Shown piece by piece: positions 33,576 to 42,344 of a stretch of DNA of 42,344 nt. Location of the stretch: assembly GCA_000934455.1 (NCBI GenBank), contig KN883558.1:23014-65357 (forward strand), given 5' to 3'. A program made the position numbers and the translations under genes. Numbering within the stretch: the stretch's first letter is position 1; the number at the start of each line of letters is the position of its first letter. The stretch is from Apostichopus parvimensis. Its lineage: Eukaryota; Echinodermata; Holothuroidea; Aspidochirotida; Stichopodidae. The notes below the pieces were generated by a model. The model made no database searches and was not told the DNA's origin. It saw only the letters and a list, made by a program, of their open reading frames with translations.

Positions 33576-36500
33576 AACTTTCCCCCATATCGTCAGACGA
33601 TGACTGGGGGCTTCCCGAGGATGATGAAACAGATGACGATGTAACGGAAGAAGAGGGTTCAGAACTGACTTTTGCGGAACTTTTGACAGAGATTGGTCTA
33701 AAGGGCTCCTTTCCTTCGCGTCTCAGCTTAAAACAATTCGTCAAAATAAAAAACCCAAGTGTTTTAGAGGACAATTATAACTTAGTAGAACTATTTTGGC
33801 AAAAGCTGAGTAGCTTAGATTATCGAGGGAGGTCTAGTAAGTATCTCAGAATAGGAAGTTATACAAGCTCTTCTAGACAAATAAGTGTCAGGGATCTAAT
33901 ATTTGCAGTTTTACAATGTTCCGACAGCTTCTTAAGGCAAGATATAATCGAGAAAATGTCTGCATGTAATTTGGCTGTTCCGGTTATTTTGCAAGGTGTC
34001 GCAAATACAAAGCCTAGGTTCATGGTGTGGTCCCTTGACCGCATTGTAAAGAAATGGAAAGGTTCGTCCCCTATAGCCTTGGAACAATACATCTCTCATG
34101 TTCCACTTTTTACGGTTTCCTTCTTAAGAATCGGTGATTTGAAAGACGTGTCAAAGTCAATCATATTAAATCATTTGCTCGGGCCTTGTCAGGGAAATGA
34201 TGCGCATCCCTTTTTTCTCACGAAGGAAGTTGATCATGTTGATCCAGTATTTTCAAAAGGAAATGTAGAAGGTGTTTGGTATCTTCCAATGAATGCAAAT
34301 GGATCAGAAAATTTTAAATGGGTCACTTCATTTCTTAATTTAAGAGGGAATTGTATAGATTTCCAACTCCAAACAGAGTTCGTGTGCAACGCATCCGATC
34401 TTACAATTGTCTTGCTAGATGCGGAGAGCGAGAAGCTGTACAAAAAGGCCCTTAGACATATCAAAGATACTGCCAAGAAATGCTTTTTTGTGGTATTTCG
34501 CCCGAATAGTGAAAGGAAGACATCAGCTCGTCGTAAACAGAAACTGGTGGGAAATTGTTTGCACGTGAGACAGGTAGACATGGGGAGTTTGAATGAAGAA
34601 ATATCAACATGGATTGAGCAATGTTACGCAAAATGCGAACAAGATGACTTTCAATCGTCTCAACGTTGGCAAAACCTTTGTGGGGACGATATCGATATTG
34701 AAGATATGGGCAAAGAATATGACGACGCGAAGCAATTTGTAGAAACAGTATTTGGGGAAGAACAGACTGAAAATGTATTAGAATTTAAAGAGAAAGCATT
34801 TCCTTTACAAGAGAAATGGCAGGGGTGGGTAGATATCGATATGGAATCATTGACGCATTACAACACAAAGAAGCAGTCGATTGCAGTTTCCCGGGATGAG
34901 AGAAAAATGCGGAAAGATGCTAAAAGAAAGGAACAATTAGCTTGTGGGTTATCGAAGATCACGCAAAGCTTTTTGGACGTACTCGTGAAGGCGGGTGAAA
35001 ACGAAAAAGTCATGCGGTACTTTGTTTTCTTTTTGCAAGACAAACTATTTCATTTAGTTGATAATTCTATCAAGAAACACCTTCTTAACATCGACAAGTA
35101 CGAAAAGGAAATTCAAACCTTAGACAAACTGATAAAACCTAAGTCATCTGCCGAGGACAAAAGAATAGCGACCATTAAAGGAGCCAAAGATGACACTCAT
35201 AATGAAACCCAGGATCGATACAAGAGCAAAAGGACAGAATTAAAAACTCTACGTCAAACGGAAATTGAAAGTTGTCGTGCAAAGAATATTGGTTCGGAAC
35301 ATTTTTTTCGTGAGCTTGGACAATGGCACGAAGCTCATACCGAGCTTAAGATTGACCAAAACGAGAATGTGATGTTATTACCAAGGTCAGCGGCTAAATT
35401 GTTATTGGGAGGACATTCCATTGAAATAATGGATGGGGATACTGGTAGGGTTCCTTTATCGTGGATTACAAGTGTACTCGACCAATTAACTATAGATCTT
35501 GCCGATCCCAAAATTGTCGTGATATCGGTTGTGGGCGTACAAAGCAGTGGTAAATCGACATTGCTCAATAGCATGTTTGGGGTGAAATTTCCAGTTCGAG
35601 CTGGTCGTTGTACCAGAGGACTTTTCATGAGAATGCTTCATTTGGATGACACATATGCAAGTCAACTTGGATTCAGGCACATCTTTCTCGTTGACTCCGA
35701 AGGTGTACGTTCGATAGAACGCAAGGACGAGTGCCGATTTGACAATGAATTGGTCACCCTGACACTGTGCATTTCCGACATAACCATTCTAAACATCGAG
35801 GGAGAGAACATTGGTCCTGAAATGACCGGCTTACTCGAGATTGCCGCCCATGCGTTTATGAGGATGAAAGAGGTTGAACTTCATTCTCAGTGCAGAATAA
35901 TTCAACAGAGAGTTTCAGACTTGACAGCTAGTCGGCAAAACAAAATAAACATGGACACTGTTATAGAAATGCTCAATGAAGCGACTGTTCAGGCTGCAAG
36001 GGAAGAAGGCTTGGGCGGAAAGTATCAACAGTTTTCCGACGTATTTGATCTACGTATTAACGAAGACTTACAATACATTCCTTGTCTGTGGACAGGACCA
36101 ATGTCACCACCATGCCAATTTTACAGCGAAGTTGTCCTGAACTTGAAGGCAGATATTTTAAATGATATCTCGTCTGGCAAAGTCATACCACACTTCACAC
36201 TCTCAACCTTTATTCAGAGAATACGAGATGTATGGGTGGCTGTTAAAGGTGAGAATTTCCTCTTTAACTTCCAGGATAGCGTTAAAGCTATAGATTTCAA
36301 TGATTTATCCATGGAGCTCAACAAACAAATTACCACAATGAGAGCCAATATAGGGGAAAAGTTGATTGTTTGGCAGAACCAACTACAGTCTTCTTCAGAT
36401 GAATCAAGCAAATTTTTACAAAAGATCGAGAAAGAACTTGATGAAGAACTGCAACGAGGGGAAGACGAGATCAACACGTCTTTCGAGAAGTATATTTCTC

Positions 36501-38380
36501 AACACAAGAGAAAAGATTCGCTGAGACGACATGCTGATTGGTACAGTCAAAGTGTCGAATGTACAGTAAGACAAGTGCAAGACGATTCGATGGTTCTTCT
36601 TAAACATGAGGTAAACCTAATGCAAATACAGAGAGATATAACAACATTTACATTTGAGGTGCGGACAAAAATTGCAGCAGTTGTAAAGTCAAACGCGAGT
36701 GTTGTCGGAAAAGGAAGTGATCCCAGGGTCTTTTTTAATGCTAAATGGAACGAATGGAAAGAAGAAATCATGAAAGATATTCCGAAGTTTGAAATGACAG
36801 AAGAGAAGATTGAAAACATTTGTGAAAGACTTTTGATCTCAATTACCAGCAAAATGGCAATATCTAAGGAAATAACGGAATTATTACACAAAAGTAGCAT
36901 TAAGAAACAAGCTGAACCTGTGCAGTGGAAACAATTTTATTCACATAAAGATGAAAGTCTTACAGGCGACGATTGGTTTTCCTCTAATAAAAACTTCTTG
37001 CAGAATATTATAACGTCTAGTGAAAAAATGATGGAAGAAAGCCCGCACAAAAGCTTAGATGCTAACCTCATTCAATATATCATTAGCAGTGCATTGCATA
37101 GCATATCTTTCCCCAATGTGACTTCAGATCCACCTCACCGCCTCAAGGCAAAACTTTTACTTCATATTTGTGGGAAAATCTTTAATATTGCTGTCAAGGA
37201 ACAAATTCAAATTGAAAAAAGCTTGGTAAGACGTCTCGAGGAGGAAAAATCATCACTGTACAAATATTTTGAGGCGTTAATGGAAAATGAGAATCAGATT
37301 GACAGAGTGGTCGAATGCATACGTAAGTACCTTCATGAATGGGGTAAAGGTTTAGTACTGAAACATGTATCCCATGTCGGTATGTTGATGTTGATCGATG
37401 GAAGTTTGGCTAATACTTTAGTGACATATAGAAATATTTGTTCTGAGCTCAGTCGTCAACAAAATGTAAAGGAATATTTAAATTTCATTGAAACACATCC
37501 TCAGTACCGACGAACCTGGGTTATGAAAGCGTTTGTTGAATTAATTAGAGAAAGAAAAAAGGTGTCAGAACTGCAGACAAGTGTGAAGGAGTTCTTAAGT
37601 AAAGTTACACAAGATTTATGTGAATTAGTTCAAAACTCTACTAGCACACCTGAGAGTTCGGAGAAGGCATTCAAACATTGCTTCGATGACGTCTTGAGAG
37701 GGCTTAAGAAAAGAGGCTTAAAATGGCACCGCGAATTGGCAACTGAAGTTCAATCATTCAAAGTGATGGACGTTCAGAAATTCTCTGTGACTTTACAAAC
37801 ATTTCTGAAAAAATCACAATGGAGAGATGATATAATGAGAGAAACAAAAAGTCTGGAGTACCCCAACGAGGAGGAGGTAATAGAAACATTTGTTCGAGAC
37901 AACTTAAGTTCTACTATAAATGATTTGCTCCAACATTCCTGCTTCGAACAGTGTCCAATGTGTAAAGCTCCTTGTGATAACGCGCTACCGCTCCTCACAC
38001 CACATGAACATTTCTCATTCAGTCATTTACCCCGCGGTATTAGTGGCGCTACTAACCCCGATACCTCTCAACTTCTCACTGAAACATGTGTCGAGAGTGT
38101 AGCCTCGGATAAAGCCACTTATTTTTACCCAGGTGACAAGCGACCACGTTTGTGTAAGGACTATAAGAAAGACTATCCTACTTGGGCAATTAATCGTGGC
38201 AGTGGAGAATTTTTGCCTAACATGAGTACTTACTGGAAGTGGGTGATGGTGCAGTTCAACAGCGAACTCGCTCAACACTACAAGTGCAAACCTGCGTTTA
38301 TACCTCCAGGGTGGAAAAGGATCCGCAAGAAAAAGGCTATAGCATCGCTAAAAGTTGCATCTAGAACTATATTCCAGTGA
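33576..38380 (+). CDS. VLIG/URGCP-like very large GTPase, copy 2 (main exon, intact)
   Basis: Open to 38380. The first in-frame candidate start, 33683, is a TTG (Leu), so translation must come from upstream; joined in phase to 28839-29124 it predicts 1,696 residues (1,689 with the second acceptor). Order: acidic linker (SDDDWGLPEDDE), URGCP-like region, G domain with GVQSSGKS (about 749-756), RCTRG, VDSEGV and LNIEGEN, a long charged helical region, and a C-terminal module with CPMC (1555-1558) and C1562, HEHFSF, CKDYKKDYPTW, YWKWVMVQFN and IPPGW. That order is typical of VLIG/URGCP proteins, GBP-related GTPases tied to inflammation and immunity in vertebrates (family knowledge). Cys/His spacing could bind zinc (inference). 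No frameshift is visible. About 9 in 10 residues match copy 1; the G domain is closest. Confidence 0.95.
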
Positions 38381-38599
38381 AATCCGAATCTATCCTACAG
38401 AGATCGCACGTTATATCGTGGTTGCCGTTCATGTTAAAAGGATATTCCGAAAGAGAAACATATTCAACACTGTTATTTGCAAACATCGTTGTTCACTCGC
38501 GATATGGTTGATTGAATTTAACCTAATTCAACTAATTTTGAACCCTTCAATTGATGTTTCCTGCAGGGAGTTGCTGACGCCTCCATTGAGTGTAATCAC

Positions 38600-38605
38600 A
38601 ATAAA
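38600..38605 (+). terminator. Poly(A) signal AATAAA of GTPase copy 2
   Basis: AATAAA 220 nt after the stop, at the same position as in copy 1. Confidence 0.6.
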
Positions 38606-40659
38606 AGTACTGCAAAAGTTTTACTTTTCAACTGTAAGTTTCTTGGGATAAATTTGAAATGTTTGTTTGGTTGTCACTGTACTCTATGTTGTACTCTACT
38701 GTACTATATTTAGAAGTATATACAAAAACATTGATTAGGTTTAGTATAGTTTTCTTCGGTGAAAAAGTGACAAAATAATAATAAAGTGAAATAATATGAG
38801 AAAAATTAAAGCTTTTCGAGCTGATTTGCCGTGATAACATCGTCTCAAGTTGTTGTTGTCATAAACATTCACAAAATACCACTAAATTTGAAACATTGAC
38901 GTCTGCGCCATACATAATGCTATGAATATTTGCAGAAAATATCCAACTTTGTTGATTGAGGAATCAACTTCAATCATAATTTTGCGTCATCGTGCCACTG
39001 TGAGCAATTAATTACAACCCTACATTAATATTAACAAAACAGTTTGCTAAGCATGTAATGCTCAGAGTTTGAGTTTTAGCTTTGAAAGGGATCTTGCGCT
39101 TAGTAAAAATGTTGTGATGTTCTGCATCGGTTTTTCTAGTAAATAATGTCTTTCATAAGTTACTGCTTTTGGACAGACATAAATAAAAACAAATTTATTG
39201 AACGAGACAACTGATAACTGACTATCTTCAAATATAACAGTATGGGCCAGACCTCAAATTCTGGATATTGAGAGAAAGAATCACTTCGCTTTGGTGGAGT
39301 TCAAAGGCCATTTGAGATACTCAGAGGCAAATGCAGAAGAAAATCTTATTCTTTGGAAATGGATGTATCATATTGTTTAGCAAAAGTGTATGTTTCCGGA
39401 GAATTGAAGGTCATTTTAAGGTCACAATGGTAACTATGTTAAATCTTGATCAAATGGATCTTGTTTGCAGAACGTTAATCTTTAATCTATCATTTTACCA
39501 AACGTTGGTACCAATCATCAGTTGCTAGTGATTTAAAGAAACTTAACGGGAATAAGAGTTCAAAGGTCATATGAATTAATTAGAAATTTAAGGCTTATCA
39601 CAATGTATGAAAATATTGCCCTTCAACAAGAGAATGCCTGAACGGATTTGTTGTTCAACTTGAATACATTTGCAGTTTATTTCAAAGCAAACATTGATCT
39701 GCCAGTCACAACTGCTGGAAGTTTTTCTCTTTATCTCTCTTTTTTCTTGCTGGATAATGTGTAAGTTTATCAGCAGTACTTATAGTCTTGTAATATAATT
39801 CAATTGCCATCAGTAAGATATCGTTTGTTACTGATAAGAAAGCATTGTACGCCTTATACCAGTCACAATTGGTTGCATTTGAAAGGGCTTTCTGTCTTTC
39901 TTTTGAGTGGACAACTTTGGTCTTGTTTCAGTTGTTTGGAATAATGTAGACATGGGAAATGAGACCAGAATTGGACAATGTCAGCCTAAAATCGTTAAAA
40001 ATGTTCCTCTTCCTAAGAAATGGTATATTTTAATAACAATTGCTTCCTTAATTTGCAAAAGGAAAGATCGGGTTATACAGACAACCAGTTCAGTATCTCA
40101 CATTGATTATTATTATATATGTTACATGCACAGACAACATGGTATGGATATGTTAATTCTTTTATGGCGTGTGAACTATGAGCCATTATAGTGTTACACA
40201 GGTTTTATCTACAGCCATTCATGTTATGTAACTCGTATCATGCAGTCAGCCTACTTGCCTTTGTATTTCATGAATTTTTGAAATGTCTCGTTTGTATATT
40301 TTGGTATGTGTTGTATTTTATGCAAGCTTTATATGGCTCTTTGGTATCTGTTTTGTATGTGTCATTTAAATACGGTGTTAAAGGAGAGCAGAGAGGGAGT
40401 GGCGGTGGTTGGAAGCGGGCACAATACGGAATGCGATATACGGAGAGTATAACCTTTTACGAGATCGACTTAACTTACTTTCCATGTAGACTATACTGCT
40501 CGTATATCTCCGTACTTTTATATCGTACTAGGCACATTGTTCAAGTCTATTCAGCTCTAATATGGAATTCAACGGCCCCTTCCAGTGGAATATAGGGAAC
40601 AATTCGTGGAAAGCTTACGAGTATGATAAATAAAGAAAGGAAATCTTTGTGTATCAGAT

Positions 40660-41395
40660 TTTTAGAGGATGCAATTATTAAGTACATTACGTAATCTCTA
40701 TGTATCCTTAGTGCATGTTTAGTATTTCTAAAAATAATTCCATTCAAATTATGTAAGATATTTCAAGAGGAAAATTTATATGATTGCACTTCTACAGTGG
40801 GGTTGATTGGAACTATTCTCGGATCAAAATACAAATAATATCTATAAGTTAAAGAACGTTTTTATTCCAGGGAAAAGAAATTTAGCTCTTATCTGATATT
40901 TCTAACTTTGCTTCCTGTACATAACATTTATCTATTACTATTTCATATTGTTCAAATATTTTTTCTATTTTGCAAATGTTGTGTAAAAGGGATATTTTAT
41001 TATAAGCCAAGGATTTTTAGGATTTTTTTAGAGGATGCAATTATTAATTACATTACGTAATATCTATGTATCCTTAGTGCATATTTAGTATTTCTAAAAA
41101 TAATTCCATTCAAATTATGTAAGATATATCAAGAGGAAAAGTAATATGATTTCACTTCTACAGTGCGGTTGATTGGAACTATTCTCGGGTCAAAAAATGC
41201 AAATAATATATATAAGTTAAAGAACGTTTTTATTCCAGGGGAAAGAATTTATCTCTTACCATGATATTTCTTACTTTGCTTCCTGTACATAACATATCTA
41301 TTACTATTTCATATTTTTCAAATATTTTTTTCTATTTTGCAAATGTTGTGTAAATGTGACATTTTATTATACGTTAAGGAATTCAGAAAGAAAAA
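40660..41395. repeat. Internal tandem duplication, about 376 bp, two units
   Basis: TTTTAGAGGATGCAATTATTAA starts units at about 40660 and 41036, and both run through CATTACGTAAT, AAGAACGTTTTTATTCCAGG and TTGCTTCCTGTACATAACA. The other flank (21825-22190) has one unit. The second unit here resembles that single unit more closely. Confidence 0.9.
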
Positions 41396-42344
41396 AACTG
41401 TTTTGCTGTACATTTAAAATTTAATACATTCGGGGCCTTAATTTAAAACAATTTTTTTCTCAGAAATTTGATATCCTGTATTTATTAAGCGTCGTCTTGA
41501 GAAGCCACTACATCAGTCATTGATGCACAATCATACAATATTCCTTCATATTTGCAGTTTTGCGTAGTACTCGAAATGTACTCGTTACTCGTACTCGCCG
41601 TGAAAAGTAACCGGAAGTTAAAGTACTCGTACTGGAGCATATAATCTATATACTCAAACTCGTTTTATAAAGTTCTTAATAATTGTTACTTGCTCAGGAG
41701 GCGTACTTTACGAGTATTTACATTAGAAGCTAGCTATGTAAAACTGATATTATGACAGGAAGCTAAATAATTGTTCTACCTTTTAGTTACAACTTTTATT
41801 GTGTTAATGTATGAAAGTACTACACTCATACGTCGCTAATTATCGCAGCGGTATCATACATGTAGCCTTTAGTGTATTACCAATTAACTGGGTGAAATGT
41901 TTATAAAAATCATTGTTTAATAAACGGATATATAACAATAATATTCAGCTTAACGTCATCTCTGTATATTTTTTATTTTGCTATGTTTAAACTTGTGCTT
42001 ATCATTCATTCAAATTTAAATTACTATTGATTAATTAGCATAAACTTGCGTCTAAACCCAAGTAGACTATAATGTAGCTGCCTAGAGTATAAATATGCAG
42101 ACACGCATATGTGCATGGGAGTCGCATTCATCCATTGAACCCAGAGCCATAGCCCTCTTTCGTACAATGTTTGATCCGACTTCATCCCGTGGTTCAGGCC
42201 CCTACCAAAATCAGTCGGAGGGGGATTGGAACTTGTTGTCCGACACCCATCCCCCTCCCCCCTTAACACACATACACTCAACACACATAAACATTTGAAT
42301 TCCTCTGCACGTCACTGATATACAAGCTAAAGTTAAGCATACTT

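Larger units (their letters stand above)
38381..42344. repeat. Duplicated 3' flank of GTPase copy 2
   Basis: Collinear with 18987-23602 up to the right edge of the window, so the duplication boundary is not seen. It lacks the MITE and hAT-like insertions of the other copy and has its own 376-bp internal duplication. No gene supported. Confidence 0.9.

Noticed and set aside
33683..33685. Translation start of GTPase copy 2 at 33683
   Set aside because: The codon is TTG. Conserved coding sequence continues upstream to the acceptor, and a phase-compatible exon with an ATG lies at 28839.

Overview
The window is eukaryotic: short exons with GT/AG introns, AATAAA poly(A) signals, microsatellites, several families of non-LTR retrotransposons and MITEs, and two runs of N (12746-13083 and 28089-28531) marking scaffold gaps. 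It is AT-rich, and its gene families are animal ones: a CYP3-type cytochrome P450 and VLIG/URGCP-type very large GTPases. I read it as an invertebrate deuterostome genome. The repeats remind me of sea cucumber sequence, but that is an impression that I could not test.

Region by region. (1) 1-4690, minus strand: the first seven exons of a CYP3/CYP5-clan cytochrome P450. Every splice phase fits, and exon sizes match or come close to vertebrate CYP3A as I remember it. The gene runs off the left edge of the window. A TTAA-flanked MITE lies 26 nt from the exon 4 donor, and the exon 7 acceptor is tandemly repeated four times. (2) 5105-5531: a GATA/GACA microsatellite upstream of the P450. (3) 5533-14148: no intact gene. 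It holds LINE fragments, a near-perfect palindrome with 79-nt arms at 9201-9361, gap 1 with tandem repeats on both sides, and small inverted-repeat elements. (4) 14149-18986, plus strand: GTPase copy 1, one long exon broken only by a 1-nt deletion in an A-run. (5) 18987-23602: its conserved 3' flank, carrying a MITE and a hAT-like insertion. (6) 23603-28830: fold-back elements, a SINE-like inverted pair, another MITE copy, a block also found at 5990-9280, a decayed L1/Tx1-like LINE and gap 2. (7) 28839-38380, plus strand: GTPase copy 2. A death-fold exon (28839-29124) joins by a phase-1 intron to a 4.8-kb exon (33576-38380) with no stop. The intron holds a nearly complete dead CR1/L2-like LINE. 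(8) 38381-42344: the duplicated 3' flank again, continuing past the window.

The central observation is a tandem segmental duplication of a very large GTPase gene, at least 9 kb per unit. By established family knowledge, VLIG/URGCP relatives of GBPs and dynamins are often expanded and linked to innate immunity. Copy 2 predicts a protein of about 1,690 residues: death-fold domain, acidic linker, URGCP-like N-terminal region, G domain, long helical region and a Cys/His C-terminal module. Copy 1 has no visible death-fold exon. By hand count the G domain is strongly conserved between copies, while the helical region has diverged at a replacement rate near neutral or above. That pattern would suit a fast-evolving defence receptor or effector, but it is an inference.
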